Assembly (NCBI GenBank): GCA_034716415.1
Contig: JAYEJB010000060.1
Location: 1 to 27,483 of the forward strand
DNA length: 27,483 bases
Direction of reading: 5' to 3'
Source of the DNA: JAYEJB01 sp034716415
GTDB lineage: Bacteria; Patescibacteriota; Patescibacteriia; SG8-24
Shown piece by piece: positions 15,214 through 22,639 of the stretch (positions are counted from its first letter, which is position 1; every line of letters starts with the position of its first letter). A program made the translations under genes and the position numbers. Below the pieces are notes generated by a model. It was not told the DNA's origin. It worked only from the letters and a program-made list of their open reading frames with translations, and did not search any database.

Positions 15214-16620
15214 ATGGAACTGCCTAAAGTAAACCTGCTCGAAGGCGAGACTCCGGCCACGAGGAAACGACGCCGAGCCGCGGCCAAAGCCAAACATATC
15301 ATATCGCCGCTCACGCTCGCGATAATCTTTGCGGCATCTTTCTTACTGGGCCGCGTGTCGTTGACCGAGGCCGCTTCGTTCGCCATGGCCGAACTGCAGA
15401 ACGTGCCGATCCTGGGCTCGATGAGTCATCTGATAAGCAGTCCTGACCGCAAGCTCGCCGGTGAGACCGAAGACCGTATCAACATCCTTCTTATAGGAAT
15501 GGGCGGCGAGGGCCATGACGGCCCGTATCTCACGGACACCCTGATCATCGGCAGTATCCGACCGTCGGACGGGAGTGTGGCCATGCTCTCCATCCCGCGC
15601 GACCTGCTGGTGCCTGTGCCTGACTACGGCTGGCGGAAGATCAACTCGGTCAACGCGTTCGGTGAGCTGGCGAATGACGGGCGCGGCGGCGAACTGACAC
15701 GCACTACGGTGGAAGGTCTTCTGGGTATCGACGTCCCCTATTACATACGGATCGATTTCGAGGGCTTCAAGTCCGTCATCGACGATGTCGACGGGATCGA
15801 TGTCTACGTCGAGCGTGATTTCACCGACTATAGCTACCCGACCTACGAACATGGCATTCAGATAGTGTCATTCGAGGAGGGTTGGCAGCACATGACCGGT
15901 GAGACCGCTCTCCAGTTCGCCCGTTCCAGGCATGGTAATAACGGCGAGGGAAGTGACTTCGCGCGGTCGGACCGCCAGCAGAAGGTGATTTCAGCCTTAA
16001 AACAGAAGATGACGGATTACAAGACATATCTGAATCCGGCCAAAATAACCAACACCCTGGCATCACTGCAGTCGAATGTCGCCACTAACATCAACCTCGG
16101 AGAGATGCTACGATTCGCCAGGCTGGCGCGCGAGATCGAGACCTCCAACGTCATGCATGAAGTTCTCGATAACGGAATCGACGGTCCACTGGTGGACAGC
16201 GTGGTGAACGGCGCGTATGTACTGTTACCGGAAAACGGCGATTGGAACGTATTGCGCGACGTGGCGGTGAACCTGTTCAACGTCGCGGAAAGAACCAAAC
16301 CGGATGAGCTGATTCCGCCGGCACCGGACGTGATCGGCGCGACTATCGAGATCCAGAACGGCAACGGCACCAGCGGCATAGCGCGCGAAATGAGCGGCAA
16401 GCTCTCCAAGATGGGCTTCAAAGTCATCAAGATCGGCAACGCCGACTCGTTCGATTACGTGAGAACCCTGATGTTCGATCTGACCGACGGCAAGAACAAG
16501 AATTCACTCGACCGTCTCCAGCAGGCACTGCCGGAAGCCGCGATCCATGACAGCCGACGGGCGGAGAAGCACTCCCCCACCGAAGACGCGGACTTCCTGA
16601 TCATCATCGGACAGCAATAA
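15214..16620 (+). CDS. LytR-CpsA-Psr (LCP) family cell-wall ligase with LytR_C domain
   Basis: LCP enzymes transfer glycopolymers from lipid carriers to the cell wall outside the membrane. The protein has a basic N-terminus (RKRRRAAAKAK), one membrane helix (31-48) and an extracellular LCP domain: NILLIGMG (90-97), TDTLIIGSI, the pyrophosphate-binding SIPRDL (126-131), KINSVNAFGE (142-151), DVPYYIRIDFEGF, a DxxDGIDVYV segment and the GETALQFARSRH/SDFARSDRQQ arginine box (229-255). After a linker, residues from about 338 form a LytR_C domain (IEIQNGNGTSGIAREM). Length (468 aa) is normal. der starts four bases past its stop, so both are probably co-transcribed. The substrate polymer cannot be told. 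Confidence 0.92.
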   Translation: MELPKVNLLEGETPATRKRRRAAAKAKHIISPLTLAIIFAASFLLGRVSLTEAASFAMAELQNVPILGSMSHLISSPDRKLAGETEDRINILLIGMGGEGHDGPYLTDTLIIGSIRPSDGSVAMLSIPRDLLVPVPDYGWRKINSVNAFGELANDGRGGELTRTTVEGLLGIDVPYYIRIDFEGFKSVIDDVDGIDVYVERDFTDYSYPTYEHGIQIVSFEEGWQHMTGETALQFARSRHGNNGEGSDFARSDRQQKVISALKQKMTDYKTYLNPAKITNTLASLQSNVATNINLGEMLRFARLAREIETSNVMHEVLDNGIDGPLVDSVVNGAYVLLPENGDWNVLRDVAVNLFNVAERTKPDELIPPAPDVIGATIEIQNGNGTSGIAREMSGKLSKMGFKVIKIGNADSFDYVRTLMFDLTDGKNKNSLDRLQQALPEAAIHDSRRAEKHSPTEDADFLIIIGQQ

Positions 16621-16624
16621 TAAT

Positions 16625-18004
16625 ATGGAAGACCAACCGAAACTGACACCGGTCATCGCACTCGTGGGCCGGACCAACGTGGGTAAATCGACCCTGTTCA
16701 ATCGCCTTATCGAGCAGCGTAAGGCGATCACTTCTTCTTTTGAGGGTACAACGCGAGACATAAATTTCGGGCATTGCCACTGGCGCGATCAGGTGGTGAC
16801 GGTCATCGACACGGCCGGACTGGACCTGACCACGAAGAGAGCGACCGACGAGAACCTGATTCGGCAGGCCCAGGCCGGCATGGACAAGGCCGACATTGTC
16901 CTGCTGATGGTGGATATCAAAAGCGGCCTCATGCCGCAGGACGTAGCGCTCGCCAAGAGGCTCCGCAAGTCGAAGAAGAAAGTCCTGTTGATCGCGAATA
17001 AGGCCGATAATCCGGGACTGCGTAGAAAATCAGCTGGGGAAGAATGGATGAAACTCGGTATAGGTGAACCACTGGCATTATCGGCGGCGAACGGATCCGG
17101 CGTGGGAGACATGCTGGACGTGGTGCTCGAGGAACTCAAGAAAGATGGGCTCACCAGCAAACCGTTCCCGGAACCTGACGTGCGCGTGGCGATCATCGGC
17201 CGGCCGAACGTCGGAAAGTCGTCGCTGTTGAACGCGCTCGCCGGTGAGGAGCGTGTCATCGTCAGCGAAGTGCCGCACACCACGAAAGAGCCGCAGGACA
17301 CGATGCTCACCTACATCGAGGAAGACGGCACGGAAAAACACATCCTGCTGATCGATACGGTCGGTATCCGCAAGAAAGGCAAGGTCGGCAAAGGCATCGA
17401 GAAACTCGGCGTCAGCTTGAGTATCGATGAGCTCGTAGGCGCGGATGTGGCTTTCCTGATGCTGGACGCGACCGAGGGTATCGGAGTGCAGGAACGGAAA
17501 CTGGCTGGACTGATCGAAAAGAAGAATTGCGGCGTGCTGGTGATCGTCAACAAATGGGATCTGTCAGACGAGCATGAACTCGGCACGGCTGACGAGTACC
17601 GCAAGACCGTGCCACGCGAACTGCCGTTCTATACGTTCGCGCCGATCGCGTTCATCTCCGCCAAGACCGGTAACAGGGTCGGGCGGTTGCTGAAGTACGC
17701 GCTCGACATCGCGCACGAGCGGACGCGCGAGATATCGGACAAGGAACTCGAGGCGTTCCTCGAAAGAATGAAGAAGAAACACGGCCACGTCATCGGCAAC
17801 AAGAAGGACAGTAACCGGCCGAAGATCTACGGCATCAAACAGGTCGGCGTGAAACCGCCGACGTTCATGGTGGTCGGCAGGAAGAAAGAAAAGTTCCACC
17901 CGAACTTCCTCAACTTCATCGAGAACCGGCTACGCGAGGATTTCGGATTTGAGGGAACGCCTATCGCCGTGGTGTCGCGAGAGATACAGGCTCGGGCGAG
18001 GTGA
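16625..18004 (+). CDS. der: Ribosome biogenesis GTPase Der (EngA)
   Basis: Tandem-GTPase 50S assembly factor. The first G domain shows GRTNVGKS (15-22), GTTRD (41-45), DTAGL (62-66) and NKAD (125-128). The second shows GRPNVGKS (192-199), HTTKEPQD (218-225) in place of the usual GTTRD, DTVGI (244-248), NKWD (309-312) and SAKTG (345-349). A KH-like C-terminal domain follows (from about 370; PPTFMVVGRKKEKFHPNFLNF). The 459-residue length fits the family. It starts four bases after the LCP gene without an SD, so translational coupling is likely. The altered switch-I motif of the second G domain is unusual. Confidence 0.96.
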   Translation: MEDQPKLTPVIALVGRTNVGKSTLFNRLIEQRKAITSSFEGTTRDINFGHCHWRDQVVTVIDTAGLDLTTKRATDENLIRQAQAGMDKADIVLLMVDIKSGLMPQDVALAKRLRKSKKKVLLIANKADNPGLRRKSAGEEWMKLGIGEPLALSAANGSGVGDMLDVVLEELKKDGLTSKPFPEPDVRVAIIGRPNVGKSSLLNALAGEERVIVSEVPHTTKEPQDTMLTYIEEDGTEKHILLIDTVGIRKKGKVGKGIEKLGVSLSIDELVGADVAFLMLDATEGIGVQERKLAGLIEKKNCGVLVIVNKWDLSDEHELGTADEYRKTVPRELPFYTFAPIAFISAKTGNRVGRLLKYALDIAHERTREISDKELEAFLERMKKKHGHVIGNKKDSNRPKIYGIKQVGVKPPTFMVVGRKKEKFHPNFLNFIENRLREDFGFEGTPIAVVSREIQARAR

Positions 18005-18008
18005 TCGG

Positions 18009-18071
18009 AAGCGGGAGCCGCCCGGCATGCTGGGCTAGCGGGAATCGCCCGGCATTCGCCGGACTAGCGGG
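18009..18071. repeat. GC-rich short tandem repeat (agcggg units)
   Basis: agcggg units start at 18010, 18037 and 18066 (27 and 29 bp apart), with small hairpins between them (cccggcatgctggg; cccggcattcgccgg). It resembles the 9285-9344 array and starts directly after the der stop. Confidence 0.55.
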
Positions 18072-18091
18072 AGGAGCGGAAAGAAGCGGGA

Positions 18092-18293
18092 CCCACCTAC
18101 ACCCCCCTTCACTGAAGCTTCGGGTGGCAAGTGAAGCTTCGTTCGGTGGGCAGGGAAGGGGCGGAAGCGGTAAACAGCTTAAAAGTCTAAAAGCTTAACA
18201 GCTGAAAAGCTTCGATAAGAAGTCCGGCTACAGGCCGGACACATTATCAGCTTTTGAACTTTTAGACTGTTTAGCTGTTAAGCTTTCCTCTTA
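18092..18293. repeat. Compound hairpins between der and pth
   Basis: Two structures fill this spacer. At 18092-18149 ccacc/ggtgg encloses two copies of gtgaagcttcg/ctgaagcttcg-type words. At 18171-18293 iterated aaaagtctaaaagctt and agcttaacagct words pair with their complements around a central GTCCGGC-TACAG-GCCGGAC hairpin (18210-18240). It might stop or process the upstream transcript, but there is no U-tract. No gene is seen in 18005-18317. Confidence 0.65.
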
Positions 18294-18317
18294 GCTTTCC
18301 CCCCGACCTCAACATAT

Positions 18318-18884
18318 ATGAAACTCATCGTTGGCCTGGGTAATCCAGGTGCAAAATACGAAAAGACGAGACACAACGCGGGAGCGCGCGCGGTTCGCAC
18401 GTTCCATACTTTGCATGCCGAGGACTTCGACGGTTGGAAAGAGAAATTCCAGGGATCGATCTCTGAAGGACGTCTCGGAAATGAAAAGATCGCGCTGCTG
18501 TTGCCGCAGACCTACATGAACGAATCCGGACGCGCGGTGCGTGAAGCGGCTGACTTCTGGAAGATCGCGCCGGGAGAGATCATCGTCGTCTCGGACGACA
18601 TCGATCTGCCGTTGGGGAAACTGCGCGTTCGCACGGAAGGTTCGACCGGCGGGCACAAAGGACTCGCTTCGGTGTTCGAGATGATGGGAACGGAACACAT
18701 CACGCGCATCCGGATCGGTGTCGGCAACGAGATGCTGAAAAAGATACCAAGCGAGAAGTTCGTATTGGAACGGTTCAGCGGCGACGAGGAGGGGCCGCTG
18801 TCCGAATCATTGCAACGCACGGCAGAAGCACTGGACATGATTCTCTCAGACGGAGCTGAAGCGGCGATGAACCGCTTTAACTGA
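18318..18884 (+). CDS. pth: Peptidyl-tRNA hydrolase
   Basis: Cleaves peptidyl-tRNAs released from stalled ribosomes. Motifs: GLGNPG (6-11, with Asn9), TRHNAG (catalytic His19), LLPQTYMNESG (Asn67), SDDIDLPLG (catalytic Asp near 92), GSTGGHKGL (His112) and RIRIGVG. The 188-residue length is normal. The usual GGHNG reads GGHKG here, placing Lys at the position of an Asn that contacts tRNA in E. coli Pth; the essential His and Asp are kept. No SD precedes the ATG. A strong terminator begins at the stop codon. Confidence 0.95.
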   Translation: MKLIVGLGNPGAKYEKTRHNAGARAVRTFHTLHAEDFDGWKEKFQGSISEGRLGNEKIALLLPQTYMNESGRAVREAADFWKIAPGEIIVVSDDIDLPLGKLRVRTEGSTGGHKGLASVFEMMGTEHITRIRIGVGNEMLKKIPSEKFVLERFSGDEEGPLSESLQRTAEALDMILSDGAEAAMNRFN

Positions 18885-18934
18885 TTCAACCTGTTTGAAT
18901 CCACCCCATTTCAAACAGGTTGAATCATTTTTTT
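18883..18934 (+). terminator. Terminator of pth
   Basis: A perfect 17-bp stem (gattcaacctgtttgaa with its complement at 18910-18926) closes on a 10-nt loop and is followed by seven T residues (18928-18934). It starts inside the pth stop codon. Confidence 0.92.
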
Positions 18935-19021
18935 GTCATTGCGAGGAGCGAAGCGACGCGGCAATCCCGTCAGCTTGAGCTGAAATCACGGGATTGCCGC
19001 GACCTTCGGCCTCGCAATGAC
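18935..19021. repeat. Dispersed palindromic repeat (gtcattgcgagg type)
   Basis: An imperfect palindrome: gtcattgcgagg and cggcaatcccgt on the left pair with acgggattgccg and cctcgcaatgac on the right. The left arm resembles the widespread bacterial repeat containing gcgaggagcgaagcgacg. It lies between pth and dprA. An ORF reading through it upstream of dprA is not real coding sequence. Confidence 0.75.
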
Positions 19022-19048
19022 AGGGGGAGGAAGGATTTTTTAAATAAT

Positions 19049-19138
19049 CCCTTCTGCACCTTCTCCCATTTTCCCTTCTCCCATCCTTCCTCCTTACCTC
19101 CTCCCATCTTCCCCTTCTCCCCTCCTCTCCTCCCCCCC
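19049..19138. other. 90-nt polypyrimidine tract
   Basis: Only 6 purines occur in 90 plus-strand bases, mostly as ttctccc and cctcc words. Nothing coding is seen. Such asymmetric tracts can adopt triplex DNA. It directly precedes the small terminator at 19140-19159. Confidence 0.8.
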
Positions 19139-19139
19139 G

Positions 19140-19159
19140 GCGCCACTCGGCGCTTTTTT
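19140..19159 (+). terminator. Small terminator upstream of dprA
   Basis: GCGCC and GGCGC (loop ACTC) form a 5-bp stem followed by six T residues. It sits immediately before the dprA -35 box and would insulate dprA from transcription coming from pth. Confidence 0.65.
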
Positions 19160-19160
19160 C

Positions 19161-19190
19161 TTGACAACATTTCACCATATCCGCTACGGT
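19161..19190 (+). promoter_or_regulatory. Promoter of dprA
   Basis: A consensus TTGACA (19161-19166) is followed 18 bp later by TACGGT (19185-19190, 3 of 6). The predicted start near 19197 is only about 5 nt before the ATG at 19202, giving an almost leaderless mRNA. Confidence 0.5.
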
Positions 19191-19201
19191 CCGCCGCACG
19201 T

Positions 19202-20068
19202 ATGGAGGACACCACTGAAATACGAAGAGATGACGCGCTCTACCCCCCACAGCTCGCGCAGATACCGGACGCGCCGAAGCGTCTTTTCGTCCGCGGTCGA
19301 CCGGGAGCGATGCTGCACGAACCGACGATAGCGGTAGTCGGAACGCGGAAACTGACCCCGTATGGAGAGATGGTAACGCGGCGCTTCGTGCGTATCTGGG
19401 CTGCGGCCGGCCTTTGCGTGGTGAGCGGGTTAGCGCTCGGCATCGACGCATTGGCGCACAAGACGACACTCGACGCGAACGGACTGACCGTTGCCGTGCT
19501 GGGTGGGGGTGTAGATCCCGCGACAGTGTCTCCACGCACCAACGCTCGACTGGCGGAGCGCATCATCGCCGAGGGCGGTGCCGTCATCTCGGAATACCCG
19601 CCGGGTACGATTCCGCACCCGGGACACTTCCCGACGCGCAACCGCATCGTCGCCGGATTGGCGCGCGCCGTCATAGTGATAGAGGGCTCGATGAAAAGCG
19701 GCACGCTCATCACCGCCAAAGCGGCGCTCGAATACCAACGCGACGTGTTCGCGGTACCGGGGCCGGTGACGCACGACGGCAGCGCTGGCGCCAACTGGCT
19801 CATCGCGCAGGGTGCCTATCCGCTCACGCGACCGGAGGACGTTCTGGAACGTTTTGGGCTACTGCAAAATAAGGCTGAAAAACAGCAGAAAATTGCCGGA
19901 CCGGCAGGTGCGATCCTCAAGGAAATATCTCGCGCACCGGCCACTCCTGACCGGCTCTGCGCCACCACCGGACTTGACACACCATGCGTGCTTACTGCAT
20001 TATCTGAACTTGAAATAGAGGGACTGGTCATCAGGTGCGGAGACGAGTATTCAACAGCCGGGAATTGA
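19202..20068 (+). CDS. dprA: DNA-processing protein DprA
   Basis: DprA binds incoming single-stranded DNA during natural transformation and loads RecA. From this ATG the protein is 288 aa. It has a Rossmann-fold core with VGTRKLTPYG (near 46), SGLALGIDALAH, AVLGGGVD, ISEYPPG, FPTRNRIVAGL, the SGTLITAKAALE segment and RDVFAVPG, then a winged-helix end (GAILKEISRAPATPDRLCATTGLDT to the C-terminus). A usual N-terminal SAM-like domain is missing. The frame stays open to 18920, but that part crosses the gtcattgcgagg palindrome and the polypyrimidine tract and has no protein character. No competence pilus or ComEC gene is in the window, so a role in DNA uptake is inferred from the family. Confidence 0.94.
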   Translation: MEDTTEIRRDDALYPPQLAQIPDAPKRLFVRGRPGAMLHEPTIAVVGTRKLTPYGEMVTRRFVRIWAAAGLCVVSGLALGIDALAHKTTLDANGLTVAVLGGGVDPATVSPRTNARLAERIIAEGGAVISEYPPGTIPHPGHFPTRNRIVAGLARAVIVIEGSMKSGTLITAKAALEYQRDVFAVPGPVTHDGSAGANWLIAQGAYPLTRPEDVLERFGLLQNKAEKQQKIAGPAGAILKEISRAPATPDRLCATTGLDTPCVLTALSELEIEGLVIRCGDEYSTAGN

Positions 20069-20107
20069 CACGCCCACCGTGTGACCGTTACCCTAACAAA
20101 TGTTATC

Positions 20108-20216
20108 AGAGTGAGAGAGTTAGAAAGTCGGGGGGTCCAGGAATACAGGGGTTCGGGAGTTTAAGAAAATACTTCTGTACTTCCTGACTTCTATACTTCT
20201 AGACTTACTCTGTCTT
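20108..20216. repeat. Intergenic hairpin-rich repeat between dprA and topA
   Basis: cagagtgagagagttagaaa on the left can pair imperfectly with cttctagacttactctg on the right. The core 20151-20206 is a 56-bp near-copy (about 3 mismatches) of 11932-11987 in inverted orientation. It lies downstream of dprA with a weak U-tract, so its role as terminator is uncertain. Confidence 0.75.
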
Positions 20217-20278
20217 ACCCCTCCCCCTCCGACATTCCGACCACCTTATAAGATAGTAAGTCCGATCGCCGATCACGT

Positions 20279-22528
20279 ATGAAAAAACATCTGGTCATCG
20301 TCGAATCACCGACGAAAGCGAAAACCATCTCGAAATTCCTGGGCAGGAAATACTCGGTATTATCCTCTTTTGGACATGTCCGCGACTTGCCGAAGAACGA
20401 TCTCGGCGTGGACGTCGAAAAGGATTTCGAACCGAAGTACGTCATCCCGACCAAATCGAGAAAGGTCGCCTCGGAACTGAAAAAGACGGCCAAGGACGCC
20501 GAGACGATCTACTTCGCCTCCGACTCGGATCGCGAAGGTGAAGCGATCTCTTGGCACTTGCAGGAACTGCTGGGCAAGAAGAGCGACAACATGAAGCGCA
20601 TCTCGTTCCACGAGATCACGGCGGCAGCCGTGAAGGAGGCGCTCAAAAATCCTCGAGAAATCGATATGGACCTGGTAGATGCGCAACAAGCGCGACGTAT
20701 CCTGGACAGGCTGGTCGGTTACAAGCTGTCACCCTTCCTGTGGCGTAAAGTGGCGAGAGGACTGTCGGCCGGGCGGGTACAATCCGTCGTAGTGCGTCTC
20801 ATAGTAGAGCGTGAAGAAGAGATTAAGGCGTTCAATCCGGAAGAATACTGGACCATCGAGGCGATGCTGAAGAAGATGTCCGACAGCGAAACGTTCTCGA
20901 CCAGGCTCACCAAAAAGGACGGCGAGACACTCGATAAGTTCGCGCTCAATAACGAGAAAGCAGCCAAGGCGGTGCTTTCCGACGTGAAAAAGGCGGACTG
21001 GAAAGTCGAATCGGTCGAGAAAAAGAAAGTCCGCAAGAAACCGCACCCGCCGTTCACCACATCCACACTCCAACAAGAGGCCAATAACCGCCTTCACTTC
21101 TCATCGAAACAGACCATGACGCTGGCGCAGCAGCTGTATGAAGGCATCGAGATCGGAGAGGTGGGTCACACCGGTCTGATCACCTACATGAGGACCGACT
21201 CGGTCAACCTGGCTGATAAGTTCATCGGTGAAGCCGGTAAACATATCGAGGATAACTACAGCAAAGACCTGGCTTACGCTGGCGGCCGGAAATACACGAC
21301 GAAATCCAAAAGAGCCCAGGAAGCGCACGAAGCGATTCGACCGACGGATGTCTCTCTCACGCCGAAAGCGGTCTCGAAACACCTTGATTCACGACAGCTG
21401 AAACTATACGAACTCATCTGGCGCAGGGCGGTCGCTTCACAGATGATCGACGCGGAACTGGACACCGTTACCGCGGACATCAACGCAACAAGCACCGACA
21501 AGCCGCAATACACGTTCAGGGCCACAGGTTCAACGCTCACGAAAAAGGGATTCCTTGAAGTTTACGAATCCGAAACGAAAGAGAATCTCCTGCCCGAAAT
21601 CGAACAAGGTGAGTCACTTGAGGCCGATTCAGTCACTCCTAAACAGCATTTCACCGAGCCGCCGCCCAGATACACGGAAGCGAGCCTGGTGAAGACGCTC
21701 GAGGAGAACGGCATCGGTCGTCCTTCCACATACGCACCGACGATCGGCACGGTCATCGACCGCGGCTACGTCGAAAAGGACGGACGGAAACTCTCCCCGA
21801 CCGAACTGGCCACATTGGTCAACAACCTGCTGGTGAAGCACTTCCCGGACATCGTGGACTTCAGTTTCACCGCCAAAATGGAGGAAGATCTGGACGACAT
21901 CGCGACAGGTGAGAAAGAATGGGTGCCGATCATCAGGGAATTCTACGAGCCGTTCGCCAAAAACCTGGAAAAGAAAGAGAAAGAGATCAAAAAAAAGGAT
22001 ATCGCGGAGCAGGAAACGGACGAGAAATGCGAGAAATGCGACAAGCCCATGGTCATCAAGATGGGCCGATACGGCAAATTCCTGGCCTGCACCGGTTTCC
22101 CGGACTGTCGCAACACCAAGGCCATCTCCACGACCGAGGACGGCAAGATCGAGATTGAGAAGGAGCCGGAGACGAACGAGAAATGCGAGAAATGTGGAAA
22201 CGCCATGGTGATAAAACGCGGTCGGTTCGGACAATTCCTGAGCTGCTCGAATTATCCCGACTGCAAATCGGTCAAATCCATCCAAAAGAAAGTCGGCGTC
22301 AAATGCCCCAAGTGCGGCGAGGGCGAGATCATCGAAAAAAAGACCAGGAAAGGACGTATGTTCTATGCCTGCTCAAAATATCCCAAGTGCGATTTCGCGC
22401 TCTGGAGCCGCCCGACCGGCGAGGAATGTCCCAAGTGCAAAAGCCTGATGGTGTTCGCCAAGCAGGACACGATAAGGTGTTCGGACAAGGAGTGCGGGCA
22501 CGAGCGGGCTGTGAAGAAGGCTGAATAG
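20279..22528 (+). CDS. topA: DNA topoisomerase I (type IA)
   Basis: Relaxes negative supercoils by cutting one DNA strand. The Toprim domain opens the protein (HLVIVESPTKAKTISKFLG, with DSDREGEAISWHL near 88-100 holding the acidic metal site). QQARRILDRLVGYKLSPFLW and GLSAGRVQSV follow, and the catalytic tyrosine is Tyr303 in GLITYMRTDS. HEAIRPTD and GIGRPSTYAPTI complete the core. From about residue 581 come four zinc-ribbon modules with CxxC pairs (CEKC, CEKC, CPKC, CPKC); the first two carry GR(Y/F)G(K/Q)FL. The 749 residues are a normal length. The upstream region has TATAAG near 20247 but no clear -35 and no SD. A terminator follows. Confidence 0.96.
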   Translation: MKKHLVIVESPTKAKTISKFLGRKYSVLSSFGHVRDLPKNDLGVDVEKDFEPKYVIPTKSRKVASELKKTAKDAETIYFASDSDREGEAISWHLQELLGKKSDNMKRISFHEITAAAVKEALKNPREIDMDLVDAQQARRILDRLVGYKLSPFLWRKVARGLSAGRVQSVVVRLIVEREEEIKAFNPEEYWTIEAMLKKMSDSETFSTRLTKKDGETLDKFALNNEKAAKAVLSDVKKADWKVESVEKKKVRKKPHPPFTTSTLQQEANNRLHFSSKQTMTLAQQLYEGIEIGEVGHTGLITYMRTDSVNLADKFIGEAGKHIEDNYSKDLAYAGGRKYTTKSKRAQEAHEAIRPTDVSLTPKAVSKHLDSRQLKLYELIWRRAVASQMIDAELDTVTADINATSTDKPQYTFRATGSTLTKKGFLEVYESETKENLLPEIEQGESLEADSVTPKQHFTEPPPRYTEASLVKTLEENGIGRPSTYAPTIGTVIDRGYVEKDGRKLSPTELATLVNNLLVKHFPDIVDFSFTAKMEEDLDDIATGEKEWVPIIREFYEPFAKNLEKKEKEIKKKDIAEQETDEKCEKCDKPMVIKMGRYGKFLACTGFPDCRNTKAISTTEDGKIEIEKEPETNEKCEKCGNAMVIKRGRFGQFLSCSNYPDCKSVKSIQKKVGVKCPKCGEGEIIEKKTRKGRMFYACSKYPKCDFALWSRPTGEECPKCKSLMVFAKQDTIRCSDKECGHERAVKKAE

Positions 22529-22546
22529 ACCTGAATATCCAACAAG

Positions 22547-22573
22547 AGCGGCACTCTACAAGGCCGCTTTTTT
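22547..22573 (+). terminator. Terminator of topA
   Basis: AGCGGC pairs with GCCGCT around a 10-nt loop and runs into six T residues, 18 bp past the topA stop. Confidence 0.88.
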
Positions 22574-22588
22574 GGTTCCCCTACACCC

Positions 22589-22617
22589 TTTACAAAAAAG
22601 GTATAGAATGGTACTAT
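22589..22617 (+). promoter_or_regulatory. Promoter of rel
   Basis: TTTACA (22589-22594) is 17 bp from TACTAT (22612-22617), which is preceded by TGG, giving an extended -10. The leader to the ATG at 22640 would be about 16 nt, without an SD. Confidence 0.65.
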
Positions 22618-22639
22618 ATCTGGTTGTTTAACCGAATCT

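Noticed and set aside
18920..19201. N-terminal extension of dprA
   Set aside because: The frame crosses the pth terminator's T-run, a dispersed palindrome and a polypyrimidine tract; the DprA fold begins right after the ATG at 19202, which has a promoter just upstream.
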